Origin: Scedosporium boydii
Taxonomy: Eukaryota > Ascomycota > Sordariomycetes > Microascales > Microascaceae
DNA length: 64,000 bases
Reading direction: 5' to 3'
Assembly (NCBI GenBank): GCA_002221725.1
Contig: NJFT01000132.1
Span: 47,517 to 111,516 of the forward strand
In this document: one piece after another, positions 35,625-47,371 of the stretch
Position numbering within the stretch: the stretch's first letter is position 1
How the letters are laid out: each line of letters opens with the position of its first letter
Notes under the pieces: generated by a model
The model's database searches: none
What the model was told of the DNA's origin: nothing
Seen by the model: the letters and a program-made list of their open reading frames with translations, nothing else
Program-made: the position numbers and the translations under genes

Positions 35625-37809
35625 TTAGTTATCCTTAGCCCAAGCCCTAAGCACGTTCTTCCTAATCTTCCCCGTGCTAGTCTTGGGCAGCTCCTTGAGG
35701 ACCTCAACCTCCCTAGGCACCATGAAACCGCTGATACCACTCTTGCCGGCCTTGGGATCGGCCGTCTTGCCCTTGGCCCAGGTGATGACGGCCTCCTGGG
35801 TTGGGGGGTTCGCCGGGTCCTTGGCGGTGATGTAGGCCTTGGGCCGCTCGCCCCAGTGGGAGTCTTGGACGGCGACGACGGCGACTTCGAGGATGTCGGG
35901 GTGTTCGGCGAGGAGGGATTCGAGGGCCACGGAGGAAATGTTTTCACCGCCTAGAAGTAGAGTCGGGATTTGAGTTAGCTGCGTGAGAAGAAGGGGGAGG
36001 GGCGCTACGAATAAGAAAAAAGGGAAATGTTTACCTGAAATGATGATATCCTTGGCTCGGTCGAGAATTTGGATAGAGCCATCGGGATGCCAAACAGCCA
36101 AATCTCCCGTCCTCAAGCCGCCACCGGCGTACATCTTCTTGGTGGCCTCGGGATCCTTGTAGTAGCCCTTAGTGCAAATGTTTCCGAAGAAGACAATCTC
36201 GCCAATCTCCTTGCCATCCTTGGCGACGTCGACGAGGACCTCCTCGGCCTCCTCGGTGTGTTCCGTGGGGTTGGCGGCAGCAGCGGCGGCGGCAGCCTCG
36301 ATTTCTTCGTCGGACTTGGTCTTGACGACGCGGGCGGGGAGGGAGGTGATGAAGCCGTGGCCCTGGCGGGCGAGCTTGGAGAACTTCTCCTTGGGGGAGA
36401 GGGATTCCCATTCGGGTAGGGGGTAGGAGACAGTTAGGGGACCGTAGGATTCGGTGAGACCATAGACGTGGCGGGGGATAAGGTTAAGGTTCGTCTGGGG
36501 AAAGTAAAAAGTGGCGTTAGACAAAAGTTGGAGATACTTTCAAACGCTAAATTTTAAGATGTTGGGGGAGGAAGCTTTTCTTTTTCTTACCATTTGCTCG
36601 AAGAGGTGAGCGGTCGGGGGGCTGGCGGCAACAGTGACCTTTACGGGCCTGGGAAGTCGCTCGGCCGCATCAGAAGAGCAGAGAAGAGTGTTGACGGTAG
36701 GGGCGGCGTTAAAGTGGGTGACAGCCTCCTCCTTGAGGAGCTTCCAGATGAGAGGGTAGTCGATCTTCCTGAGACAGATGTGCGTGCCTCGCACCGCACA
36801 GACAGACCAGGGGAATGTCCAGCCGATAGCGTGGAAGCTGAAAAAGGAGAGGATGTTAGTCTTCTGTTGTCCAATAAGGAGGGCGTGGAATGCCGGATAC
36901 GTACAGAGGAAGAGTCCAGAGGTACCTGCACCTGCCGGGGTCGACGTTCAGGTTCGACTCGACCACGTTGGCAAGGGCGGCGAGATAGGCACCTCGGTGG
37001 GTGTACATGACACCCTTGGGGCGGGAGGTGGTTCCTGAGGTGAAGGGGAGCGCGACCAAATCATCTTCGGCAGCGCACTGAGCCTGGAGGCCCTCCCATC
37101 CCTTCTGGCCAAGGGCGTGGTCGTACTGAAGACCCTCCCAGACAGCCTGGTCGAAGGGGCCGTGTAATTGGCCAGCCGAAGAATCGGTATCCTGTGCAAT
37201 TGATTACTTGTAAGCTCCTCCTCCCATCGCGTAGAAAGACGGGGTGATAGGTTTCGAGTTCTCGCAGCAGCAGAAATCCGGGGCAGAAAAAAGCAAGAAG
37301 GGTCCAAGGCTTACCAGATCAACTAGAACGTTCACATTGGGGTGAGTCTTCCTGAAAGCAGACAAGAGCGGCTCGAACTCCTTGTCGGCAATGATGAAGT
37401 CGACCTCGGCAAAATCGAAAATGTACTCGATATCCTCGGGTACGAGCCTGTAGTTAGCCGGCACGATGATGCCTCCGGCGGCCGGAATGGCGTAGATGGA
37501 CTCTAGGAAGGCCGGGGTGTTGGGGGCGAGGATGCCCACGCGGCGGTAACCATGCTTGATGAGGTAGTAAGCCAAGCCGCGAGCACGGTCGGCGAATTCG
37601 CAGTAGGAACGGCGGAGGACGCGGCCGTTCGTGGTGAGGTGGAAGATGGCCTCGGCGTTGGGCTCGATGGCGGCGGCGCGGGGGAGGAAGAAGGTCGGAG
37701 AGAGCTGGTGGATGTGAGGGGCCGAGGGGGTGACATGGGTGTTCTCCGGGTGGTGGCCCGGGATGAGATGGCTCAGGATGCTCTTGAGACGGGAGGGAGG
37801 GGTCGACAT
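35625..37809 (-). CDS. AMP-dependent acyl-CoA synthetase/ligase family protein
   Basis: Five exons on the minus strand: 37809-37315, 37191-36905, 36837-36591, 36494-36035 and 35950-35625; all four introns are GT-AG and keep the frame. The 604-residue product has the ANL-superfamily motifs: P-loop TSGTTSRPKG (216-225), YGLTE (354-358), RTGDL (471-475, the ATP-ribose-binding Asp being 474), and a C-terminal TGKIRK with the adenylation lysine K591. Such enzymes activate a carboxylic acid to an acyl-AMP and then an acyl-CoA. The layout is closest to fungal medium-chain or unknown-substrate acyl-CoA ligases. It lacks a C-terminal SKL-type peroxisomal signal (ends KDN). Residues about 400-437 form an Ala-rich and acidic insertion between two conserved blocks. 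Divergent from LYS4. Confidence 0.93.
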
Positions 37810-39652
37810 TGTTGCGGCGGCGTGTGGTGTTGGTTAATTGATTGGGTTTTCGAAGACCAACTTGGGAGGAGACAGAGAGGAGGGGGTTGTTGGTGAGGGG
37901 TGAGATTGATCAATCAATGTTCCGTCGCCACACGCGGCAAGCACTCGAAAAGGCACAAGGTCACAACACAGCAGTACAGAAGAGATGGAAAGAGAAAGGA
38001 AGATTCCAGGTAGGGCTCACGATGGCACACAATGACATTTATAGTTTTTTTTTTTTCCTTCTCTTTCTCTTTTTATTCTCTCAAGTATACTTGGAGAAAT
38101 CCGGTCGAGTGGAGATTGGTTTCTTGGAGATATCTCGGGAATTGGAGGGCTGGTTCGTCCCATGAGGGGCCGGGGCAAAACTGGGGAGATCTGGGGAGCT
38201 CACACCTTAGAGGCTGGTTGGGGTTGGAATACCGAGGATAATCGAGTTGGGGAAAGGGGAAGGAGCGCGAGCGCGGAACGAAGGTGGGTATTCCAAGGTA
38301 CTACACTAGTTGATCCCTCTGCTTCTCCAAAAATTCGAAGCGAGGTTCCCCAGTTCCCCCCTCCTCGTCCTCGGCGTTGGTTTCGCCAACCATTGATTCC
38401 TTAACCGAAAATCTCCTAGTTCCAGACCCCAATTTTTTTCCCTTCCTTTTTCTTTTTGTTCCCTTCTCTCTCGTCGACTTGGTGGAGTTACACTACGAAA
38501 ATCGGCAAGAATCCGCAGCTGTGGTTCCCTGGGACGTTGTCTCAAAGTTTATCAGATTTTTGCTCAAAAATTGGAGAAGCTGCTGTGGCATCAATTGTCT
38601 GGAACGCGGAGAAAATAATCCGGCTCTCCGGGTAATCCAGGCCCTCCTCACAGAATTGACCCTGGGTCCAGGCTTCTCCGGCATGGGGTACCGGCAGTGA
38701 CTTTACCCCAGGTCCAGCATTAAGCATTGCTGGATTTGATCTGGGGTACAAGTACGAGGTACTCCGCGACTCCGTGAGTTCCTCGGTGAGCACACACGTA
38801 ATACTGATTGGGCAAGAGGGACTTGTACTTCGTACGATTATTGTTGCAATAGGAAGGCCAGGGTTCTGTTGACGTCAGGATATCGGGGAAGCAGCTTCCC
38901 CATTTTTAGAGCATTAGCTGACATTGGACCATCCAGAGCCTGGAGAAGGGCCAATGTCGCGTTGACTTTCTGGGTTCTGTGAGGCTTTTTGTGGGGAATC
39001 CCCTTTTCCTTTTTTTTTTTTTTTTCTTTTTTCTTTCCTTTTTTGCTTTTCCTTTTCTCTTTTTTTCAGTGGGGCGGACTAAGTGGTCGAATGCACCCCC
39101 TTTCGGGAAACGGAATCGCCGATACAGCACCGTATCATTCCAACAATTTCGGCCATTTTTGCGCCATTTCGTCACGTCCCTCTCCGTCCCAGTTTCTGGC
39201 ATAGAGACGCCTTGCCATATCCTCTGCGAGTATGCGTATATCTCATCGACGGATGACATTACGTAGCGATATGGATAAAAGTGGTAGTGATCGACCTCGC
39301 TTTCAACAACAACTTACTGCCGGCCGAGAGCGTTGTAGTAAATTATTATGTCCGAAGCAAAGTCGGCTGGCTGACTTACCTGCTCACCGCCTGCCCCTTT
39401 TAGTAGGTTGCCACATGGGCCACAATGGATGAGTCGAACACAACCCGCCCCCACCTCGGAGAAACTCAGCCAATTGTTGCTCGTCTATTACGCTTAATTT
39501 TTTTTTCAACCTCACTCCGACGCCGGCCTGTCGCAACGAAGTTATCTGCAACATAGAAATCTTCACTCGGTTGGACGTGGACTCGGATTTCCCCCTTTTG
39601 AAGTCGTCTGTTTGGCGTAGTCTGGGCCAGTGCCTGGCTACAAGTATTCATT
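37810..39652. other. Divergent intergenic region with long pyrimidine tracts
   Basis: Shared upstream region of the ligase (-) and LYS4 (+). It holds T-rich tracts near 38046-38085 and 39004-39066 (16 T at 39010-39025), one GTACTTCGTAC copy at 38825, and no gene. Confidence 0.6.
38825..38835. repeat. Recurrent intergenic 11-mer GTACTTCGTAC, copy 3
   Basis: Exact copy of the word at 3528, in the promoter-side region between ligase and LYS4. Confidence 0.7.
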
Positions 39653-42519
39653 ATGGCTCGACTCGTACGTTGTCCTCTCCTATCGCGACTGCATCGCCGG
39701 CCATACTCGTCTGGCCCAGCAGACTAGATTGATGCATCATCGACCTCCTCCTTCGTCTACGTGCACCTCAGACGTCGACGAAATCTCGCTAACATGAGAA
39801 TGGCCTTTGTAGAGAGCAATTGCTCTGAAGTCTCTTGACTTTGCGTCTCTGCGGTCTCGAACATCCGTCGCCCGCTTGCGAACCTCGTCGATAGCTGCGT
39901 CCCATTCGCGTTTATATACCACTACCGTTCCCCGAAGACAACAAGCTTTCCACTCGCAACTCGAGAGCACACCCAATGCGAGCAACCTCCAATCTTCCCA
40001 GAAGGCCGACGCGCCCTCCACCCCGCAGACCGCTACCGAAAAGATATTTCAACGATATGCTGTTGGGCTGGCTCCCGGGAAGACTGTCAAGGCCGGCGAC
40101 TTCATCTCAATCGTAACCTCAAGCGGTACCCTTTGCCGTTGTGCGACCAACGACTAAACGAGTGATAGATGCCTCACCGCTGTATGACGCATGACAACAG
40201 CTATCCGGTGGCCACTAAGGCCATGAACCTTGGCCTTACCAAGATGCACAATCCCCGCCAGATCGTGATGAGTACGACCCTCCCCAACCACTCCCTCATC
40301 CTTATCTCCTTCGCCACACTCACTAGCAGAACTGACGTGAACCAAAGCCCTCGACCACGACGTGCAATCGAAATCAGAGTCCAATATACGCAAATACTCG
40401 TTGATCCAAGAGTTTGCTCGCAAACATAATACTTATTTTTATCCTGCCGGCTATGGAATCGGTCACCAGGTCATGATCGACGAAGGTGAAACAAAATAAC
40501 CATCTACTCAGAGGCAACGCGGCTTGCTAACAGGATTGAAGGCCACGCCTGGCCAGGAACGCTTTGCGTCGCCAGCGATTCCCATTCGCCGATTTATGGT
40601 GGTTGTGGGACACTCGGATTGTCGGTTGTGCGCACTGATGCTGCGGCCATATGGGCTACTGGAAGCACTTGGTTACAGCTCCCTCCCGTTGCCAAAGTTA
40701 CCTTTACGGGTGTGCTTCCCCCTGGAGTCACGGGGAAGGACGTGATTCTGAGTCTCTGCTCCTTGTTCGGTTCCGATGAGGTCTTGAACCACTGTGTGGA
40801 GTTTGCCGGATCCGAACAGACTATGGCGAGCATTTCCATCGACGACCGCTTATGCATCAGTAACATGTGCACGGAATGGGGTGCACTAAGTATGTTTTAA
40901 TGCACTCCCCATATAGACAGGTAACAAACTGACTTTTGATCTTACAGGCGGACTGTTCCCCGTTGACGAGAAGCTTATTGCCTGGTATCGCGCCAAAGCC
41001 ACCGCTGCAGCGCTAACCGACAGCCCCGCCAAAGAGCGCATCAACCATGAGCAAGTAAACGAGATTGCGGAGAACCGGCTCGTTGCCGACCCAGGTGCTA
41101 CGTATGCCAAAGAGTTCTATTTGAACTTGTCCACGCTTTCGCCATGGGTTGCCGGACCCAATTCGGTCAAGGTCGCCAACCCTCTCAAGAACCTTGAGCC
41201 TCAGAATATTAAGATCGACAAGGCTTATTTGGTGTCCTGCACTAATTCGAGGGCAAGCGATATCGCTGCTGCGGCTCGAGTTTTCCGCGAGGCTGCCAAG
41301 GACGGCCAGCCAGCTAAGGTTGCTAGTGGTGTTCGCTTCTACCTTGGCGCGGCCTCCCTTTCCGAGCAGAAGATCGCCGAGGAGGCTGGTGATTGGAAGG
41401 TCCTACTCGACGCCGGCGCCATAGAGCTCCCGGCTGCGTGTGGGCCGTGTATTGGCCTAGGTACAGGCCTACTCGAGAAGGGCGAAACGGGTATCTCGGC
41501 AAGCAACCGAAACTATAAGGGCCGCATGGGGGATCCGTTGGCAAAGGCGTATCTTGCTAGTCCTGAAGTCGTTGCTGCCAGTGCTCTTGCGGGGAAAATT
41601 GCCGGCCCAGGTTGGTATCAGAAGCCAGAGGGCGTTGAAAAGGTTATTATCGGGGAGGGAAGCGGCGATTTCGCTGCCGACAAGGCTCGCTCTCTTGAGG
41701 GTGCTTTAGATAAGATCCTTAACGAGATGGATGGCATGATTGCTGCCGCTGAGGATAGTCAGGAGACGCCTACCACCGCTACCGCTGCCGAAGACGAAGC
41801 CTTGACTGATGTTCTCCCGGGCTTCCCTGAGAAAATCGAGGGCGAAATTGTTTTCTTGTAAGTCCTTCTCAAACGGTTGCTTCCTTTACCTATATGCTAA
41901 CCCAGGGCAGAGATTCGGATAATATTAATACCGATGGCATATATCCTGGAAAATACACTTATCAGGATAACCTCCCCAAGGAAAAGATGGCCGAAGTGTG
42001 CATGGAGAACTATGACCCCGAGTTTACCAAACTCACCAAGCCAGGTGATGTGTTGGTGACTGGTTTCAACTTCGGGTGTGGTAAGTGATTTTGATTTACT
42101 TTTATACACATCATTATCCCGATCAAGGCCCAAGAGAATGATGGCTAACGCCCCTCCCCTCCTTCGTAGGAAGTTCCCGTGAGCAAGCCGCCACGGCCAT
42201 TCTAGCAAGGGACATTCCTCTCGTCATCGCGGGAAGTCTCGGAAACATCTTTAGCCGCAACAGCATCAACAACGCACTGGTCTCTCTCGAAATCCCCCGC
42301 GTGGTCGAGCGACTACGTGAGGCATTCAAGGACGACGCCGAGAAGCCCCTGACGCGCCGCACGGGCTGGAAACTTCTGTGGGATGTCCGCCGCTCCAAGG
42401 CCGTGATTACGGAGAAGGATGGCACGGTGTGGGAGCAAAAGGTTAGCGAGCTGCCGCCCAGTGTGCAGGAGATTATTGCCGCCGGGGGTCTGGAGAATTG
42501 GGTCAAGTCTAAGATTTAG
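39653..42519 (+). CDS. lys4: Homoaconitase, mitochondrial (lysine biosynthesis)
   Basis: Eight exons: 39653-39664, 39813-40112, 40169-40271, 40348-40485, 40542-40889, 40948-41857, 41911-42080 and 42170-42519; 776 residues. Homoaconitase interconverts homocitrate and homoisocitrate in the mitochondrial alpha-aminoadipate pathway. Residues 1 to about 45 are Arg/Ser-rich, like a mitochondrial presequence. The catalytic aconitase part shows [13 protein letters not shown], the DHDVQ segment, [22 protein letters not shown], and the 4Fe-4S ligands C398 (CTNSRASD), C465 and C468 (CGPC). The swivel domain has [19 protein letters not shown] and [13 protein letters not shown] after CTN and the [12 protein letters not shown] signature favour homoaconitase over aconitase or isopropylmalate isomerase. 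Exon 1 is only 12 nt (MARL); the presequence supports its use. Confidence 0.95.
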
Positions 42520-43095
42520 GCTCGAGCGGTTGAGGAAGAAGATGTGTTTGTAATTGCTATGTGTCTATTAGAACATTTCTTGTTTTGTCTAAGAAAAGTT
42601 ATGTTTTGGACGTTTCCACTAGAAGAGCCCTGGGCCTAAGATTGGCGATTTCCGCTACCACTGCTTCGTCCCAACTACAATGCAACAGACTAAGGTCAAA
42701 GAAAAAGCGACAGGCCCCACATCAAGATGGCGGCAGCTGTATATTATGCAGTCCGTTCCTGAACCGTAAATGATTGGGATTAAGTCGGGAGGGAGATCCG
42801 ACAAGTAACGGTGTCCCAAACAGAGGCGACCAACATCAGCTCCGTTTTAGGGAATTTCCCGCATCCCAACCTTGGCACCCAAATTAAGCTTCCAGTCAGC
42901 TCTTTCTGGCCTCAGATGCATCCTATTTTCTGGAAGTTCCGTACCTCTCTGGACCCAGAAGCTTCTATACTCGGCATCCTTTTCACCGGAGAGCCAGCCT
43001 CATATTGAAAACATGCGATTCCGTCCGTTCTCGCCTCCCGGGTTGGCAGATTCCTCCACGAGTTGGGCCGGTGAGACTAGTGGATCCCTGACGTT

Positions 43096-43106
43096 GTACG
43101 AAGTAC
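43096..43106. repeat. Recurrent intergenic 11-mer, copy 4 (GTACGAAGTAC)
   Basis: Reverse complement of copies 1 and 3; it precedes a pyrimidine tract. Confidence 0.7.
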
Positions 43107-43127
43107 CTCAGTACTAGTTACGTCCCT

Positions 43128-43200
43128 TTTTTTCGTTTTTCCTTTTTCTTTGTTTTTCTTTTTCCCTTTTTTCCTTTTCGTTTTCCCCGCCTTTTTTTCT
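43128..43200. repeat. T-rich low-complexity tract
   Basis: Mostly T with short C/G interruptions; similar tracts occur at 38046 and 39004. Confidence 0.8.
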
Positions 43201-45129
43201 TGGGGATTTGGGGTTACTTAGTCCCAATCAGGAATAGTGGAAATAAGTCTGGCTGTTGAGGCCCGAAGGGGCAGTTATTGAGCACCGAGGTTTTTCAACT
43301 GGGACATAACCGGTCATAGGCGGCAAGCCGGGCCCTGGTGGCTAGTTTAGCGGGAGCGGCTGCCAGGGCTGCCCACTTGCGGTCGGCGAAGCATCTCAGG
43401 ACTCCCCACGACGATCAATGACTTCTCCAAATAATTAGTTTCGAACCAGTGTGGGGGATGGCCGCTTGGGCTCTAAACTAGTTGAGGGGGCTTTGATGCA
43501 CCTTCCTTTTGCAATTGGGCATAATGTACCGAGGTAAGCGCGAATCTCTGATGGGTCTAGCCTCTTTCTTTCGCTGAGATGCTGAGCTCTCGCAATTACT
43601 TTCAATTCGACCACCACTCAACAAAGAACGATTAAGCTTGGGCGGGAAAGCATTGATCAATCAATCATCATCTATGGTGCAATTGCACCGCCCTGTCAGC
43701 TCTGCCTCGGATTTCCCCCAAAGTTCAATTCGACCAATTTCTACGAAGCACGCCAGAGCCGATGTCTTTCTCAACTTGCCATCATCTTCTCCCCTTGAGT
43801 TGGGGAGCCTTGCATTCTCACTGCTTTTATGGGGTAGCAAGAACGAGCAATTGTGGACAGGTTTCGGGATGGCGACAATTTCCTGACTTGATGTTAATTC
43901 CTTGGCTGATAAACTAGCAGCAGGCAACCGTCACGGACCCGCCGATCGAGCCCCGAAATGCGATGGGGTCAACCAGGTTGCCAGCTCACTTCGGCAAAGA
44001 TGGGCTGCATTACCGGGGCTATGTGTACCGGGGTACTTCGTCCTTGAGCATTCTTGGCCGCCAGTTCTCAACACCAAACAACTGCCAGCCCAGCAATCAT
44101 AAAAGCACCGAAATACCCACTTGCCCTCTGAGTTCGGACCCCCGTCAAATGGCAGCTTCCGTCGTCGGACATAGCGCTCCAATCACAATGGAAAATGTCT
44201 TGTGTTCGCCGTATGCTCTTCAATCAATGACGCTCCGAGGACAAGGCGCAGTGCTGCTCTGAGCAGACTTACCGACCTTGGACTTCATTTCGGCCAGGCT
44301 TATGGGCTCCAGGCTTCAATGTTTGCTCACCCATCCATTCATTCTGCCGACGGCGGATATTCTCCTTGCGGACATCCAAGTCGGCGCCACTCCTCGAAGG
44401 GAGAAAAAGGAGGCAAAAAACAGTTCGGATCTTGGTCCAATCACGATGCCCTGACTTCACCCCGGGTGCGGTTGGATCCGCAGCAGCCAGCCCTGCAGCG
44501 CCACACCGTTACCAGTTGGGAGGTTGACGACCGACCCTCTTCACCCTAATGGTCTGCATCGCTGACATGTATGTCACTCGCTGACGGCGGTTTCAATATA
44601 GAGGATGTGTGTGACGAAACCTTGCTGGATTTTCGTTCACGACCAAAAGATAAGTCCACATGCGGAAATCCTTTCCATCCAGGGGATGTCAGACCTGGCA
44701 TCTCCTGCAGGCTAAGCCGACGTTATGGGTTAGTGTCCTGTATGAAGTAAGTCACATTTCAGCCCATCGTGCTATTTGAGGGGTTCTTACTGGTTCTGTG
44801 ACCCCCTGCCTGGCCTTCGACACTTCGTACTCGTCAGTTTTGTTTGTGGGCTTGCGTTACTTCTTTCTCTCCAAAAACTGAGTTGAGGCTTTGAACGCAA
44901 GCCAACATTGAAGAAGGTGTAAGCACGAATCCCACTTTGATCATCCCCAAGTTAGAATTCAATATTATAAGAACAGCGAGGCTCTCATTTCTACTGCATG
45001 TTCCCTTTGCCACCTCGTTTCTTTTCTCGGGCGTGATTATACTTCGCGTTTCTTCAATTGATCTACCTGGATCCTCTTTCTTTGTTTCAATCTAGATTTC
45101 GAATAATATCAAGTGTCCGCATTTCCAAC

Positions 45130-47104
45130 ATGGCCGAATCCCAAAATAGCACGGCCCAGTCCGGGTCATCCTCCAGCTCTTCTGCGAAGAAGCACCCATA
45201 CAGGAAACGTCTCATCATGTGCTGTGACGGCACCTGGATGAATTCCGACAAGGGCTCCGAGGACCGTTTCGGCCACACAACTCTCCAAGTTCCTTCCAAC
45301 GTCACGCGTATCTCGCGGTCGTTTAAGCGGCTTTGCGATGATGGTTGCATGCAGATCATCAACTACGAGTCTGGTGTCGGCACGGGAAGCAACACACTCG
45401 ACAGCATTACGGGAGGTGCTTTCGGAACGGGCTTGTCCGAGGTGAGTAAACTATCCCTCCGACACAGTGGGGAGAACAAAATTGCTGATAAGAGGGCGGG
45501 GGTTATTAGAGGGTACGAGAGGCGTACCAGTTCATCTGTGCCAACTACTGCGACGGCGATGAGATCATCCTCATTGGCTTCTCTCGTGGGGCGTATACCG
45601 TCCGATCCGTAGCGGGCATGATTGGCGACATTGGTCTACTCACGAGGGATGGCACGGAGTTGTTCTATCCTATTTTTAAGGATATGGAGAACTGGATGGA
45701 CAAGGATTATGATGATCCTTTCCCTACCTTGCCTTTTTCTGAGAAGCCCAAAGGTGCAAATGCTTCCAAGGAGTACAAGGCGAGACTTGAGCGGGTATGA
45801 ATAAGTTTTATCTTTACCTTCCGAGTCTTCGAAAACATGCGGGCATGGGACACTGACAAACCGTTTGTGTAGCTGGGCCTTACACGAGTCCGACAAGATG
45901 GCGGGACCGGCGACTTGATCAAGGTCAAGGCCGTCGGCGTATGGGATACCGTCGGTAGTCTCGGCATCCCCGAGGTCTCCTGGCTTAGCAAGATGGGCGT
46001 GTCGATAAACAACTCAGAATAAGTCTTCGCCTTTCCCTCCTTCGGCCCCGCCTTCTACCCTCCCTTCCATTCAAGAAGCTAACTTCTGGGCACGTTCCAA
46101 TTCTACGACACGAACCTATCGGCCCAGATCGAGCACGCTTTCCAGGCCCTCGCTCTCGACGAGACTCGCCCGCCTTTCAGCCCTGCCGTTTGGGAACGTC
46201 TCCCGAATAACAAACTCACCACCGACCTCCGTCAGGTGTGGTTCCCAGGAAACCACGGAAATGTTGGCGGCGGTTGGCCCGATCAAGGCATTGCTAACAT
46301 CAGTCTCGCATGTACGTGCTGTCTCCTTCTGCCCTATTATCCTGCCATAATCTAACCCTTCTCCCAGGGATGATGGACCAACTCGCCTCCGTTGGCGTCG
46401 AATTCGACGAAAAGTCCCTCGAGAAAATCTTTACCCGCCAGGTCCAACACTACGACTCCCTCGCCAAACCCTCCCCCTCCTCCACCCCGTCTTCCTCCTT
46501 TTCCAGGAAGAAAGAGCAAATCCTCTGGGCCGTTGAGCAAATCCACAGCCCGAACCACCCCCGTCGTCCCTGGGGCCTGGGCGAGATCAAGCGCGCCTCG
46601 AACCCCCTGTACGCCCTCGCGGGCAAGAAGGCCCGTACGCCCGGTCTGTACCACGAGGTGGATGCCAAGACGAACCAGCCCAAGAAGGAGTTCCTCCTTG
46701 ACACGAACGAGAGGATTCATCCGTCCGTGAGGGTAAGGCTGGCGTGTAAGGGGTTGGGGTTGGATGACCAGGGAGTTTGGGAGGCGGAGTCGTTGAAGAA
46801 GTGGAAGCTTGTGAGGGTTAAGGCGGGCGCTGCTAGCAGTGGGGCCACCAGCGGCATTGAAGCTAGTGGGAATGGAGAGTCCGAGACGGCGGAGTGGTGG
46901 GGTCCGACCAAGGTGGAACAGGAGGATATTAAAGATGCCGGGCTTTGGGCTTGGGATTACGTTGGGCCGGCGGGGGAAGCGCCGCCGGTGAGGAGGCTGA
47001 TGGAGGAGAGGTTAGGGCCGTATGAGAGGTACTTCTTGAAGCTTTCGGGGGGTACGCCGAATTCGTATCAGTGGGCGGGGGAGTCGTTTAGTGAGAAGAA
47101 GTAA
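45130..47104 (+). CDS. DUF2235 (Tle1-like) alpha/beta-hydrolase with a non-canonical intron
   Basis: Five exons: 45130-45441, 45510-45794, 45873-46018, 46094-46311 and 46368-47104; 565 residues. DUF2235 proteins have an alpha/beta-hydrolase core related to bacterial Tle1 phospholipases; the fungal enzymes' substrates are unknown. Visible motifs are the first strand with IMCCDGTW (29-36), the nucleophile elbow GFSRG with S129, VWDTVGS with acid D224, and WFPGNHGNVGGG with the likely catalytic H302. Introns 1, 2 and 4 are GT-AG. Intron 3 is AT-AC: the plain reading meets a TAA at 46020, whereas removing 46019-46093 gives the conserved E-F-Q-F-Y-D-T stretch of the family in frame. The C-terminal ~200 residues are a family-typical extension. 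No signal peptide. Convergent with the VWA-like gene 267 bp away. Confidence 0.9.
46019..46093 (+). other. AT-AC intron (U2-type signals) in the DUF2235 gene
   Basis: 75 nt. It starts ATAAGTCTTC, carries GCTAAC with its branch A at 46082, 11 nt before the end, and finishes TTCTGGGCAC. Apart from the first base (A for G) and last base (C for G) it is an ordinary fungal intron. Splicing here joins GA to G and gives glutamate followed by FQFYDTNLS, matching the family pattern E-[YF]-x-F-Y-D-T. No GT donor or AG acceptor nearby yields an open frame that keeps this conserved segment. Confidence 0.8.
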
Positions 47105-47371
47105 GAGGCTCGCTGGATTCAAAAGGGTGTTTGGGTTTCCAAAGAAAGATTGTAATACCCTTTTTCTTCTGGGAAATTGTATAAGATGACGGGAGTTCTG
47201 GGTAAACAAGAGGAGGGTCATGGAAATTTCTTTGCTTGATAAAAATAAGATAATTGAAGAAATAATACCTATTTCACCACTTCTCCCTGATCCCGAATCA
47301 AACAAACTTTTGCCCGTATTATACCTTCGTCCTCACCCCCAGCGTTCTTACATTCTTCTACTCGAAACCCT

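Larger units (their letters stand above)
42520..45129. other. Intergenic region
   Basis: About 2.6 kb without a supportable gene. It contains a GTACGAAGTAC copy at 43096, a pyrimidine tract at 43128-43200, a partial word at 44033, and the leader of the DUF2235 gene. Confidence 0.55.

Noticed and set aside
39653..42519. Aconitase or isopropylmalate isomerase instead of homoaconitase
   Set aside because: The SRASD after CTN, the [12 protein letters not shown] block and overall length fit homoaconitase best.
46019..46093. U12-type (minor spliceosome) explanation of the AT-AC intron
   Set aside because: The donor is ATAAGT rather than ATATCC, and the branch region is an ordinary CTAAC, not TCCTTAAC.
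46000..46160. Alternative GT-AG splicing in the DUF2235 gene (donor GTGTCG near 46000, acceptor CCCAG near 46128)
   Set aside because: It keeps an open frame but deletes the conserved FYDTNLS segment and uses a weak donor; the AT-AC join restores the family sequence exactly.
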